NCBI GenBank assembly: GCA_023267555.1
Contig: JAHFMZ010000003.1
Span: forward strand, 1-48,786
Direction: 5' to 3'
Origin: a bacterium
GTDB taxonomy: Bacteria; Patescibacteriota; Minisyncoccia; Phycocordibacterales; UBA5272
Length of the DNA stretch: 48,786 nucleotides
The number at the start of each line of letters is the position of its first letter. The first letter of the stretch is position 1. This document shows positions 16,563-25,396 of this stretch, in pieces. The notes beneath the pieces were generated by a model, which was given only the letters and a program-made list of their open reading frames with translations, ran no database searches and was not told where the DNA came from. The position numbers and the translations under genes are program-made.

Positions 16563-16573
16563 ACCAACAAAAT

Positions 16574-17080
16574 TCATATATTTTTTATGTGAACAAATAA
16601 GTCTATCGTAGTAACTATAAACATTGTTGTGTACCACGTCCAAAAGAGAATGGTTATCATACTTAAAAATCTTAAATACGATATCCCTGACATTTGGAAA
16701 CACAAGAAGACTAGGGTGGTTATTGCCATAAGAAATGCATAGGAGATAAATTTATAGAAAATAATACCTCCAGCCTCGATGCATCCTTTTAGAAAGCGCC
16801 TTTTTATCTCCTTGATGAGTGGCACAATGGTTTTAACGATCAAGAACGATGACCAAATATATAAGAAAAACAACAGGCCTCCAAATAGAATTGATGGTTG
16901 ATAGTTGGGGTATTTTATTTCAATTAATGAAACAATAATCCAAATTATGGTAAGAAGAAAGAAAATCAAAAGATGAATAAACAGTCTAATTGCCATAAAA
17001 CCCATCGGGACTTCTCCGACCCACTTCAGAGTGAAGATGTCGTAGAGGTCAGAAGGTATTCTGATTTTTATTTCGCTCAT
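16574..17080 (-). CDS. orphan four-helix membrane protein with strong RBS
   Basis: 168 aa, not recognised. Four hydrophobic segments lie at about residues 28-52, 60-84, 105-128 and 135-160, with basic loops between them. The start is fixed by TAGGAGC five nt before the ATG. It has its own strong promoter (TTGACA-18-TATAAT) with a dyad over the -35, and its own terminator. Divergent from dnaG. Same class as the other SD-led orphan genes. Confidence 0.7.
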   Translation of the reverse strand: MSEIKIRIPSDLYDIFTLKWVGEVPMGFMAIRLFIHLLIFFLLTIIWIIVSLIEIKYPNYQPSILFGGLLFFLYIWSSFLIVKTIVPLIKEIKRRFLKGCIEAGGIIFYKFISYAFLMAITTLVFLCFQMSGISYLRFLSMITILFWTWYTTMFIVTTIDLFVHIKNI

Positions 17081-17128
17081 ATCCAGCTCCTATGTAATTT
17101 TTTACAACGAATAGTTCAGTTCGTATGC

Positions 17129-17158
17129 ATTATAACAACATAATGACAAGTGTGTCAA
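17129..17158 (-). promoter_or_regulatory. promoter with dyad operator for the membrane protein
   Basis: Minus strand: TTGACA (17153-17158), 18-nt spacer, TATAAT (17129-17134). The dyad TGACA-AGTG-TGTCA (17144-17157) overlaps the -35, as expected for a repressor site. Confidence 0.75.
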
Positions 17159-17179
17159 GTTGGATACTTCAGCATATGA

Positions 17180-17185
17180 TACAAT
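17180..17185 (+). promoter_or_regulatory. -10 box of dnaG, leaderless
   Basis: TACAAT ends 7 nt before the dnaG ATG at 17193, so transcription would begin at or next to the start codon. Confidence 0.6.
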
Positions 17186-17192
17186 AGACGTT

Positions 17193-18830
17193 ATGAATCC
17201 GAAAGATCAAATAAAAGAAAATCTTTCTATTACTGATGTGGTTTCAACGTATATACGATTGGAAAAATCGGGTGCACAATTTCGTGCGCGTTGTCCGTTC
17301 CATAATGAGCGCACACCTTCTTTTTATGTTTCACCCGAGAGAAAATCATTTCATTGTTTTGGTTGCCAAGCACACGGTGATATTTTTACATTCGTAGAAA
17401 AAATAGAAAATATTCCATTTTATGAAGCACTCAAAATTTTGGCCGACAGAGCGGGTGTACAACTTACCGATTCTCAAAAAAATAAAGAAGACACACGTTT
17501 AATTTCTCTTCTTAAAGAGGCTACTATACATTTTGAAAAAAATTTAGAAACTAACCCTGAATCAAAAAAATATTTAATGGATCGTGGTTTGAGCGAAGAA
17601 ACCATCAAAACTTTTCACATCGGATATGCAAAAAATGAATGGCGTGATCTTTTTATTTTTCTTGCATCTTCTGGATATCAACCAGAAGAAATAGAACAGT
17701 CAGGATTGGCGATAAAAGCTCAAGATGAAAATGGAAATGTAAAAGGCTGGTATGATCGTTTCCGTGGACGAGTTATGTTTCCTATTAGAAATGTTTCTGG
17801 GGCAACGGTTGGTTATTCTGGACGAATACTTCCATCGCTCGTTGATCCATCTGTTGCTCAGGGAAAATATGTTAATACTCCAGAGACAGCTCTTTATCAT
17901 AAATCAAAAATTTTATTTGGTTATGATACTGCCAAAAAGAAAATGCAAGAAACAAAAGCTGTTATTGTTGTAGAAGGACAAATGGATTTGTGTATGAGTT
18001 ATCAATCAGGAATACATAATACCGTCGCGGTTTCGGGTACAGCTTTTACGGATGAACATATACATTTAATAAAAAGATTTTGTGGTACAGTTATTCTTTC
18101 TTTTGATACAGATACAGCAGGACAAAACGCGCTCAAGAAAACAGCGTTACTTTGTTTGCTTGGCGGGTTAGATGTGTACGTTGTTGGTGATATTGGTAAA
18201 AAAGATCCGGCAGATTTAATTAAAGAAAATGCTGAGGCCTGGATACAAGCGATAGAAAAAAAGAAACATATAGTTGAGGTTATGCTTGCACGAATAATAG
18301 AAGAGGAAAAAGATGATAGAAAACAAGGACAAAGAATAGTTACAGAAGTATTACCGTTTTTGAGAGCTATACAGTCTCCAATTGATAGAGCTCATTTTAT
18401 AAAAGTTATTTCTGGAAAAGCACATATACCAGAGGCGACTTTAGCGGAAGAGCTTTCTCGTGGAGTAATTTTGGAATCAAATGTTGTGGAAGATGTCGTG
18501 ATTACACTTCCAAGTAAGGAGCGTCTTACTCGTGAGATTATTGCTTATGCTACCCTTACAGGAAAATTGACTGATGAAAAGTTACTTACACTTTCTTTGG
18601 ATATGAATCAATTTCCAGAAGCAATTATTCAGGAAGAGATGTTTAAACTTGAAGAAAAAGTTGTTGGTAATAAAGAAAAATATTTGGACGATTTAATTTC
18701 AACTTATAAAAGAGAAATTCACAAGGAGGATTTGATAAAATTACAACAGAGATTGCGTGAAGATGGTTCTGATCACGAAGCTATTATGAAAGAGATAAAT
18801 GACCACATAAAAAAAGGACAAGGGAAATAA
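17193..18830 (+). CDS. dnaG: DNA primase
   Basis: 545 aa from ATG 17193; an in-frame TTG at 17160 lies upstream of the -10 box and is rejected. The CHC2 zinc finger (CPFHNERTPSF..FHCFGCQAHGD, about residues 33-61) is intact. The TOPRIM domain has VVEGQMD (about residue 258) and DTDTAGQ for metal binding. A C-terminal region of about 150 residues would contact the helicase. It makes RNA primers at the replication fork. rpoD follows 82 nt later, echoing the dnaG-rpoD order of many bacteria (rpsU is absent). Confidence 0.95.
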   Translation: MNPKDQIKENLSITDVVSTYIRLEKSGAQFRARCPFHNERTPSFYVSPERKSFHCFGCQAHGDIFTFVEKIENIPFYEALKILADRAGVQLTDSQKNKEDTRLISLLKEATIHFEKNLETNPESKKYLMDRGLSEETIKTFHIGYAKNEWRDLFIFLASSGYQPEEIEQSGLAIKAQDENGNVKGWYDRFRGRVMFPIRNVSGATVGYSGRILPSLVDPSVAQGKYVNTPETALYHKSKILFGYDTAKKKMQETKAVIVVEGQMDLCMSYQSGIHNTVAVSGTAFTDEHIHLIKRFCGTVILSFDTDTAGQNALKKTALLCLLGGLDVYVVGDIGKKDPADLIKENAEAWIQAIEKKKHIVEVMLARIIEEEKDDRKQGQRIVTEVLPFLRAIQSPIDRAHFIKVISGKAHIPEATLAEELSRGVILESNVVEDVVITLPSKERLTREIIAYATLTGKLTDEKLLTLSLDMNQFPEAIIQEEMFKLEEKVVGNKEKYLDDLISTYKREIHKEDLIKLQQRLREDGSDHEAIMKEINDHIKKGQGK

Positions 18831-18912
18831 TTAATAGGCTATCAACAACTAGCATAGAATCTTCACTACACAAAGTGGATAAAATATGATAGAGTATCGG
18901 GTACACGTCAAT

Positions 18913-20343
18913 ATGGCGAAAAAAGTTACTTCACAAAAAAAGAGTGTACAGAAAAAAACTACGACAAAAACCGTAGGAAAACACGCGAAAGCTAAAAAGG
19001 TTGTTTCAAAGAAAAAGGCACCTAGTACCAAAAAGTCTATTGCAAAGACATCAAAGAAGAAAGTAAAGAAAGTCATATCTAAATCTCGAAATGTAAAAAC
19101 ATCACGAGGAACAAAGAAATCGGTAAAAAAGATTTCGAAATCAATATCAAAAAAGTCATCTACTAAAAAATCAATATCAAAAAATAAAAATACTAAAGTA
19201 GAGACAAAGCCGAAATATAAACCAAAGGCTTTTACTATAAAAACTGGCCCATCAAAGCCGAAAGCTGCTGAAAAACCAAAGAAAATAATTACCCGTGAAG
19301 GTAATGAATTAGAACTTCTGACTAAAGGTAAGGAGCGTGGTTTTATCACATATGACGAAATCATCAGATATTTCCCAACAATAGAATTGGATATTTTATA
19401 TTTGGAAGAATTATATGAGAAAATGGCTGCCGCCGGGATTGACGTACTTGAAGGTGGAAATCTTCTTGATATGGATGATGATTTGGCAAAATTCGAAGGG
19501 AGAGACAGTACTCACGATAGTATTCAAATGTATTTGCGAGAAATTGGTCAGTACCCACTTATTTCTGGTGATGAAGAAAGAACTCTCGCACAACGCATAG
19601 AAAAAGGTGATATGGAGGCAGGAGGATTATTGGCAAAAGCCAATCTTCGTCTTGTGGTTTCTATTGCCAAAAAATATGTTGGTCGTTCGTCTGATTTGAC
19701 TCTTCTTGATTTGATACAAGAAGGAAATATTGGACTTTTTAAAGCTGTTGAAAAATTTGATTGGAATAAAGGTTATAAATTTTCTACTTATGCTACGTGG
19801 TGGATTCGCCAAGCCATAACTCGCGCGCTAGCCGATCAGTCTCGCACAATTCGTATACCAGTGCATATGGTAGAAACAATTGCCAAGTATAAACAAGTTG
19901 TGCGTCGATTATCGCAAGATCTAGGGCGTGATCCACTTGCTGAAGAAATTGCTATGGAAATGGGAGTTGATGTTAGTAAAATTCACATCATTGAAAATAT
20001 AAACCAAGATACTGTTTCACTTGAAAAACCAATAGGAGACGATGACGACAAATCCACACTCGGTGAATTTATTGCTGATGATAAAATACTTTCTCCAGAT
20101 GCAGAAGCGTCACACAGAATTCTTGCGGATCAAATTAATGAAATTTTGGACGATCTTTCACCAAAGGAAAGAAAGATTGTTGAAATGAGAAATGGTCTCG
20201 GTGAATATGATGGTGTGATGCATACATTGGAAGAAGTGGGAGCAGAGTTTGGTGTGACCCGTGAACGTATTCGTCAAATCGAAGCGAAAGTACACGAGAA
20301 GATACGTTCTCACGATAAATCAGAACGTCTTCGCAACTATTAA
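18913..20343 (+). CDS. rpoD: primary sigma factor RpoD
   Basis: About 476 aa from ATG 18913. The first ~115 residues are a lysine/serine/threonine-rich, alanine-containing tail resembling a histone-H1-like or nucleic-acid-binding tail. A region 1.1-like segment follows ([11 protein letters not shown]), then region 1.2-2 ([51 protein letters not shown]), 2.3-2.4 ([13 protein letters not shown]) and region 4 ([25 protein letters not shown]). It directs RNA polymerase to housekeeping promoters such as those seen here. TATGAT at 18885-18890 is the likely -10. Confidence 0.95.
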   Translation: MAKKVTSQKKSVQKKTTTKTVGKHAKAKKVVSKKKAPSTKKSIAKTSKKKVKKVISKSRNVKTSRGTKKSVKKISKSISKKSSTKKSISKNKNTKVETKPKYKPKAFTIKTGPSKPKAAEKPKKIITREGNELELLTKGKERGFITYDEIIRYFPTIELDILYLEELYEKMAAAGIDVLEGGNLLDMDDDLAKFEGRDSTHDSIQMYLREIGQYPLISGDEERTLAQRIEKGDMEAGGLLAKANLRLVVSIAKKYVGRSSDLTLLDLIQEGNIGLFKAVEKFDWNKGYKFSTYATWWIRQAITRALADQSRTIRIPVHMVETIAKYKQVVRRLSQDLGRDPLAEEIAMEMGVDVSKIHIIENINQDTVSLEKPIGDDDDKSTLGEFIADDKILSPDAEASHRILADQINEILDDLSPKERKIVEMRNGLGEYDGVMHTLEEVGAEFGVTRERIRQIEAKVHEKIRSHDKSERLRNY

Positions 20344-20345
20344 TG

Positions 20346-20393
20346 ATTAGATAAAAGAGCGACCCGAAGGGTCGCTCTTTTATCTAATACCCA
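20346..20393. terminator. bidirectional terminator between rpoD and Tyr-rich gene
   Basis: ATTAGATAAAAGAGCGACCC-GAA-GGGTCGCTCTTTTATCTAAT, 20-bp perfect stem. The stop codon of the minus-strand gene lies inside it. Confidence 0.95.
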
Positions 20394-20890
20394 TAGTAAT
20401 AATTTGTAGGAGTATACATCGGAGTGTAATTCATCATATTATTATAATTCATATATGGATAATATGAGTTATAGTTATACGAACCACACATATAGTCTCC
20501 ATCCATATCATAGTAATAATAAGCGCAGGTATTATTGTATGAAGGATAGTAATTATTTTGATAACCGCTATTTGAATAGTTTGAATAATAGTTTGAATTA
20601 CAATTATTGTTCATATATGGATAAGTTTGTATTTGTACGCAAGGGGATGAATAATAATTAGAATAATTATAGTTGTTACAAGTATTTATAGTTTCTATTA
20701 TTTGCCCATAGTAATTATATTTGTAAGATAAACAAGGAGAAATTTGTCTTATTGTATATGATGTGTTTTGGTTATATGTGTATGGATAATAATATTGACT
20801 ATTATTAGAATAATACTGTGCAGAGGCCGTTCCTATTAGGCCTGTCGCCATAACTAGTCCAACGATACCTGATAGTAGTATTTTTTTCAT
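20384..20890 (-). CDS. secreted Tyr/Asn-rich low-complexity protein
   Basis: 168 aa from ATG 20890. A clear signal peptide (MKKILLSGIVGLVMATGLIGTASA, cleavage before QYY) leads into a mature chain made mostly of Tyr, Asn, Ser and Pro (runs such as YYSNYSNSGYQNNYYPSYNN). Six cysteines are spaced as three pairs, and there is one DMDGD stretch that could bind calcium. The composition suggests an extracellular fibre, adhesin or coat protein, not an enzyme; that is inference. It is divergent from obg with about 120 nt between the starts. Confidence 0.7.
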   Translation of the reverse strand: MKKILLSGIVGLVMATGLIGTASAQYYSNNSQYYYPYTYNQNTSYTIRQISPCLSYKYNYYGQIIETINTCNNYNYSNYYSSPCVQIQTYPYMNNNCNSNYYSNYSNSGYQNNYYPSYNNTCAYYYYDMDGDYMCGSYNYNSYYPYMNYNNMMNYTPMYTPTNYYYGY

Positions 20891-20974
20891 ATTAGACGTC
20901 TGTTCCTGTTTAATTAATATTTTAGGAATAGGCTTATCTTCGTTATATTCCTTTTGCATTCTTTCGTCAATACC

Positions 20975-21003
20975 TTGAAAAATAAAGGAAAATGTGTTAT
21001 TAT
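20975..21003 (+). promoter_or_regulatory. obg promoter, leaderless
   Basis: TTGAAA (20975-20980), 17-nt spacer, TATTAT (20998-21003), then 6 nt to the ATG at 21010. Start-site geometry puts +1 on the start codon. This is the clearest leaderless case in the window. Confidence 0.8.
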
Positions 21004-21009
21004 ACAAAA

Positions 21010-21981
21010 ATGTTAATCGATCACGTAACGTTACAAATAGAAGCTGGAAAGGGTGGTGATGGTGTAGTTCGTTGGCGCCGTGAAAAAGGAATTCCTTATG
21101 GAGGCCCAGCTGGTGGTGATGGAGGAAAAGGTGGAGATGTTTATTTCCGCGTTATTCGTGATATTCAAGCTTTGTCTATTTATAAACATAAAAAAGAATG
21201 GGCAGCGAATGCTGGTGAAGCAGGACAAAAGCGTAGTATGCACGGAAGTAGTGCAGAAGATTTATATCTTCAAGTGCCATTAGGTTCTGTAATACACAAT
21301 CGTGAATATGACAAGACTTATGAATTTATGGAAGAAGGAGATTTTATTGTCCTTCGTGGAGGAAAAGGTGGACTTGGAAATGAACAATTTAAATCAGCGA
21401 CAAATCGTACTCCAGAAGAATTTACAAAAGGTGAACGCGGGGAATTTGCTACTTTTGATATTGAACTTAAATTAATTGCTGATGTTGGTTTTGTTGGTTT
21501 ACCAAATGCTGGCAAGTCATCACTCTTGAATGCTCTTACACGTGCTGGAGCAAAAATTGGTGACTATCCATTTACTACTCTTGAACCAAACTTGGGTGCA
21601 TATTTCGGCTATGTGCTTGCAGATATTCCAGGATTAATTGAAGGAGCTAGTGAAGGAAAAGGTTTGGGACACAAATTTTTAAGACATATAACTCGCACAC
21701 GTGTGTTGGTGCATTTGGTATCTGCTGAAAACGAAAATGTAGGAGAAGTATATAAAACGATTAGAAATGAACTTGCTAAATATGATGAAAGTCTTTTGAA
21801 AAAAGATGAAATAATTGTTTTATCGAAGTCTGATACAGTAGATGAACAAGCTATAAAAGATAAAATAAAAGAACTTGAAAAAGTAAGTAAAAGAGAAGTA
21901 ATTGTTATTTCTTTGTATGAAAATGATTCTGTAAAGAAATTTGGTGATTATTTGATTAATAAATTAAAAGAAAATAAATAG
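21010..21981 (+). CDS. obg: GTPase Obg/CgtA
   Basis: 323 aa from ATG 21010. The N-terminal Obg glycine-rich domain (MLIDHVTLQIEAGKGGDGVVRWRREK, GGPAGGDGGKGG) is followed by the G domain with P-loop GLPNAGKSSL (about residue 162), switch region GDYPFTTLEPN, DIPGLIEGA and the LSKSD specificity motif. Obg is an essential 50S assembly and stress GTPase. The C-terminal OCT domain seen in some relatives is absent, giving a short form. The upstream in-frame ATG would lie over the -10 region and is rejected. Confidence 0.95.
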   Translation: MLIDHVTLQIEAGKGGDGVVRWRREKGIPYGGPAGGDGGKGGDVYFRVIRDIQALSIYKHKKEWAANAGEAGQKRSMHGSSAEDLYLQVPLGSVIHNREYDKTYEFMEEGDFIVLRGGKGGLGNEQFKSATNRTPEEFTKGERGEFATFDIELKLIADVGFVGLPNAGKSSLLNALTRAGAKIGDYPFTTLEPNLGAYFGYVLADIPGLIEGASEGKGLGHKFLRHITRTRVLVHLVSAENENVGEVYKTIRNELAKYDESLLKKDEIIVLSKSDTVDEQAIKDKIKELEKVSKREVIVISLYENDSVKKFGDYLINKLKENK

Positions 21982-21982
21982 T

Positions 21983-22564
21983 TTATTTAGCTAGTAAATT
22001 TATTCCTTCTCCTGGTGTAAAAAGTCCTATGTGTTTTGCATTCGTCCCCATACAAATAGCCAAAGTATAAGCCACAGAGTTTGAGTTTTCCGAATCACCG
22101 TGTAAATTCAAACCAAAAGGAGGGTATGGAAGACGTTTTTCATTAATTGGTTTTTTGCAAGCGGTGGCTTTGTTCCATTTTGAAATAATATCATCATATT
22201 TCCCTTCACTTAAAATAATTCCTGGGTATGACTTTTCTGCCAAGTATGACCGTGGACCATTAAATTCCCATACTTGAAGAATGTCAGAAGAATCATTCCC
22301 GATATATTTCCACGCACCGGTTATAGTGTTTGTCGCTAGACCGTGTAATTCGCTGACTATTTCACTATCTGGGTCACGAAGAATAATATAATTATGTCCC
22401 GTAATTCCAAAAATAAGAGGATGCTGCATAATCTGTATGCTCCAATTTCCTGGCAGAGGTTGTGGCATAGGACGAATAATATGATTGTGAGTTAGACCAT
22501 ACCAAGAGGCAATAAAGATGAGACTCCAAAATAAATCTTTGATAAATTGCTGAGTGAAAAACAT
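21983..22564 (-). CDS. membrane-anchored protein of unknown function
   Basis: 193 aa, not recognised. One hydrophobic segment near residues 9-26 (LFWSLIFIASWYGLT) suggests an N-terminal anchor with the rest outside. The external part has GHNYIILRDPDSEIVSELHGL and a later NSNSVAYTLAICMG. The spaced His and Asn/Ser motifs recall cysteine- or serine-amidase-like folds, but no catalytic Cys is evident, so no function is claimed. It converges on obg with 1 nt between the stops. Confidence 0.55.
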   Translation of the reverse strand: MFFTQQFIKDLFWSLIFIASWYGLTHNHIIRPMPQPLPGNWSIQIMQHPLIFGITGHNYIILRDPDSEIVSELHGLATNTITGAWKYIGNDSSDILQVWEFNGPRSYLAEKSYPGIILSEGKYDDIISKWNKATACKKPINEKRLPYPPFGLNLHGDSENSNSVAYTLAICMGTNAKHIGLFTPGEGINLLAK

Positions 22565-22650
22565 TTGTTAAGTATAACAAGAAATAATTATTAAAAGCTA
22601 GATGTTGTAAGTGTTTTTGATTTTTTAAAATACTTATGTTAGTGTACGAC

Positions 22651-22679
22651 TTGAGATATGCATAGTTTGTGCATATATT
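22651..22679 (+). promoter_or_regulatory. promoter with internal dyad for orphan gene
   Basis: TTGAGA (22651-22656), 17-nt spacer, TATATT (22674-22679). The inverted repeat ATATGCA..TGCATAT (22656-22662 / 22670-22676) fills the spacer and looks like an operator. Confidence 0.7.
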
Positions 22680-22701
22680 AAGAAAAAAGGAGAAGACAAA
22701 T

Positions 22702-23025
22702 ATGTGGTCAGGCTCGATTTCATTTAGAGATTTAGCTAGCCTTATTCAGAAAAGTTTTGAGGATGGGACAGTTCCTATCCCAAAAGAGTTTTTGAATGAA
22801 GGCCAAACCATTCGCGCTAGTTGCCGGGAAGAAAACATTTTTATTTCCAAATTCTCCGGTATCACAGCCAAAGTATTTTTCTACGAAGGGGAAGAAGTAA
22901 AAGGGACTTCGGATTTCCGACTTGCTCTTGTTCCAATGGGAAGTGGTCGGATGTATCCCGATTTTCATATGGGGTATACCGCAGCTGTTCCTCAAACAGA
23001 AAAAAATATAGAAGAAGTATATTGA
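22702..23025 (+). CDS. orphan protein (107 aa) with strong RBS
   Basis: Not recognised. Soluble, with evenly spaced beta-like segments and the pattern of a small barrel (RASCREENIFISKFSGITAKVFFYEGEEVKG). The ATG at 22702 follows AAAGGAGAAG. It has its own operator-bearing promoter and terminator. Codon use is richer in C/G at third positions than in gatB next door. Confidence 0.65.
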   Translation: MWSGSISFRDLASLIQKSFEDGTVPIPKEFLNEGQTIRASCREENIFISKFSGITAKVFFYEGEEVKGTSDFRLALVPMGSGRMYPDFHMGYTAAVPQTEKNIEEVY

Positions 23026-23042
23026 TTCAAAGAAGAATACGA

Positions 23043-23071
23043 AACGGTCGCCCTTGGGCGACCGTTTTTTT
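23043..23071. terminator. convergent terminator, orphan gene and gatB
   Basis: AACGGTCGCCC-TT-GGGCGACCGTT with T-run on the plus side. Confidence 0.9.
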
Positions 23072-24491
23072 ATTTTTTCAATTCTTCTTTTAATAATTCC
23101 TGAAAGAGTTGCGGGTTACCACTTCCTTTACTTTTTTTCATACAAGCACCGACGAAAAACATTAACATAGCTTCTTTGCCCGATTTATAATCAGCAACTT
23201 GGGCAGGATTTTCTGTTAATACTTCGTCAATAATTTTCTTCAATGCTTTAACGTCATTTTTTTGTATGTAGCCTTTTTCTTCAGCAAATTTTATGACATC
23301 TATATTTTTATTACTTAACATTTCTGGTAATATATCTTTTGCTCCACGAGAAGAAAGCTCATTTGCTTGTATCATTTCAATCAAAGTACGGAATGAGGAA
23401 GATTTTGGAAGGGTCTTTTCTTCAATTTCTTTTCCGTCTTTTTTGAGTAAACCAATAATATCCGAAGCAAGATAATTTGCAGATAATTGTATGAAGGTGG
23501 CCTCTTTTTCTGAAATAACAGAGTCAAAATAATTAGCTAGATTTGGATTATCTATAAGAATTTCTATTATTTCATTTTTGATTCCTATTTTGGATAAACG
23601 TTCACGCTTTTCTTTTGGTAATTCTGGAAGTGACTTTTTGATTTCATTAACATCAAAAAGTTCATTCAAATATAATTTTGGTAAATCAGGATCTGGGAAA
23701 TAACGATAATCGTGAGCATTTTCTTTTTTGCGTTGACTAAAAGTGATTTGTTTATTTTCATCCCAACCACGAGTTTCTTGTATTACAGATTCTCCTTTTT
23801 CTAATAATTCTATATGTCTTTTTATTTCAAAATCTATGGCTTCCAAAACAGAACGGAATGAATTAAGATTTTTTACTTCTACTTTTGTTCCGAATTTATT
23901 TTTATCTTTTGAAACAGAGATATTTGCTTCCACACGCATTTGTCCCATTTCCATATTAGCTTCGGATGCCCCGACATAACGAAGTATGCGTTGCAGTTCG
24001 CGCGCAAAATCTACCGCTTGTTCTGCCGAATGAATCACTGGTTCAGTGACGAGCTCCATCAAAGGTACACCAGCACGATTGTAATCAACCAAAGTGTAAC
24101 CTTCATTATCGTGTGATGATTTCGCAGTATCTTCTTCGAGATGTATACGAGTGAGCTCTACATCATTAATTGAACCACCAGACACAATAGGAAATTTGTA
24201 TTGAGTAATTTGATAACCTTTTGGAATATCAGGATAAAAATAATTCTTGCGATCAAATTCGGTAAAGTCGGCAATTTTACTATTTGTAGCACAACCAACA
24301 GTGATTACTTTTTTTATCGCTTCTTTATTTGGAACAGGGAGAGTACCGGGGTGGGCCATACAAATTTCGCAGACGTTTTGATTCGGTCTTTTTTCGTAGG
24401 GGTCATTTTTACAACCACACCACATTTTTGAGTTGGTATGTAATTCGGCGTGAACTTCAAGACCGATAGTTGTGAGATATTCATTAGACAT
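23070..24491 (-). CDS. gatB: Asp-tRNA(Asn)/Glu-tRNA(Gln) amidotransferase subunit B
   Basis: 473 aa. GLEVHAELHTNSKMWCGC, the zinc-binding CxC..C..C set (CGCKNDP..CEICMAHPGTLP) and the central GVPLMELVTEP and MEMGQMRVEANISV motifs are diagnostic; the C-terminal tail (GatB/YqeY domain) is complete. With GatA and GatC, not in this window, it converts misacylated Glu-tRNA(Gln) or Asp-tRNA(Asn). TATAAT lies exactly 6 nt before the ATG, so the mRNA is predicted leaderless. Confidence 0.97.
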   Translation of the reverse strand: MSNEYLTTIGLEVHAELHTNSKMWCGCKNDPYEKRPNQNVCEICMAHPGTLPVPNKEAIKKVITVGCATNSKIADFTEFDRKNYFYPDIPKGYQITQYKFPIVSGGSINDVELTRIHLEEDTAKSSHDNEGYTLVDYNRAGVPLMELVTEPVIHSAEQAVDFARELQRILRYVGASEANMEMGQMRVEANISVSKDKNKFGTKVEVKNLNSFRSVLEAIDFEIKRHIELLEKGESVIQETRGWDENKQITFSQRKKENAHDYRYFPDPDLPKLYLNELFDVNEIKKSLPELPKEKRERLSKIGIKNEIIEILIDNPNLANYFDSVISEKEATFIQLSANYLASDIIGLLKKDGKEIEEKTLPKSSSFRTLIEMIQANELSSRGAKDILPEMLSNKNIDVIKFAEEKGYIQKNDVKALKKIIDEVLTENPAQVADYKSGKEAMLMFFVGACMKKSKGSGNPQLFQELLKEELKK

Positions 24492-24497
24492 TTGTAA

Positions 24498-24503
24498 ATT
24501 ATA
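24498..24503 (-). promoter_or_regulatory. -10 box of gatB, leaderless
   Basis: Minus-strand TATAAT with a 6-nt gap to the ATG (24491). The -35 is weak. Confidence 0.65.
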
Positions 24504-24549
24504 GCAAAAAAGTTGTTGATATTAAAGGAAGAAATAAAAATTAACAACG

Positions 24550-24578
24550 TTGACTTTTTGGTCAAAATGTGCTATAAT
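24550..24578 (+). promoter_or_regulatory. promoter with dyad operator for 232-aa orphan
   Basis: TTGACT (24550-24555), 17-nt spacer, TATAAT (24573-24578). The dyad TTGAC-TTTTTG-GTCAA (24550-24565) covers the -35, as at 17144-17157. Confidence 0.8.
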
Positions 24579-24648
24579 TTGTTTAAGTTTTTGTTGGAAT
24601 TTTATTCCACAAAAAATTGAACATTCAATCAACTTGGTAGGAGGGAAT

Positions 24649-25347
24649 ATGGAATCCAAAAAAGGAAATTATGCGGAGCAAGACGAAATCAGCAAAAAGA
24701 TCTGGAACGCGGAGCATTTTGGAAGAGCGGGAACCATCGCGCTTGCGTTTCGAAACTACGAGCTGTCTCTCAAGAAAAGCGAACTTGAGAGAAGCTTGGC
24801 AACTCTCGAATATGCCTGTGCGCTTTATAGCGCTATCGGGAATTGTTTCGCGCAACTGAAAAAGTTTCATCTGGTGTATTTTTTTATTGGAATTTATTAC
24901 TTGCTTGAGCTGGATACCGTCGTATTTGAAATCATCGACGACAAGATGCATAAGAATTTTAATGCATCTCAAAAAGAAGCGTTGATGGCATATATGTTAA
25001 TGTGCCGTTTTACATCTCCTTTTTCTGGCTATCGCAAGATGGTGATAAAATTGGGAAAGGAAATCATTTCCTCTTTTAATCCAACAGGGTTGCTGTCTGA
25101 GCTAAATGAAATAATTGATCCCACTTTTTACCTTGTTTGTGGCAGGCTTTCGAGATTGTGTAGTCACCCAGCTTCTGCACTTTATGAATCTTTGGTTAGT
25201 CGTGCCATTCATTACGAAGAAATAAGAAAATATTTGGATTGGCGTACAGTCAATCGTCTCGCCCGCCTGATAGGTGACAAGAAAATGGTTCAAAAATCGG
25301 CATTGCTTGCGGATTCGCAGGATGTGCTTATCAAGTCGGGAATGTGA
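24649..25347 (+). CDS. orphan protein (232 aa) with strong RBS
   Basis: Not recognised. Mostly alpha-helical, with repeated helix-turn-helix spacing reminiscent of TPR-like or all-helical scaffolds (KSELERSLATLEYACALYSAIGNCFAQLKKF), several cysteines and no membrane anchor. TAGGAGGG lies 5 nt before ATG 24649; a longer in-frame reading from 24550 would start inside the promoter. A leader hairpin (GGAAT/ATTCC) and its own terminator complete a cassette. Confidence 0.65.
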   Translation: MESKKGNYAEQDEISKKIWNAEHFGRAGTIALAFRNYELSLKKSELERSLATLEYACALYSAIGNCFAQLKKFHLVYFFIGIYYLLELDTVVFEIIDDKMHKNFNASQKEALMAYMLMCRFTSPFSGYRKMVIKLGKEIISSFNPTGLLSELNEIIDPTFYLVCGRLSRLCSHPASALYESLVSRAIHYEEIRKYLDWRTVNRLARLIGDKKMVQKSALLADSQDVLIKSGM

Positions 25348-25360
25348 TATGAAGAAGGTT

Positions 25361-25394
25361 AAGACGGACAAGCGAGAGCTAGTCCGTCTTTTTT
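25361..25394 (+). terminator. terminator of 232-aa orphan
   Basis: AAGACGGAC-AAGCGAGAGCTA-GTCCGTCTTTTTT; convergent with miaA. Confidence 0.85.
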
Positions 25395-25396
25395 AT

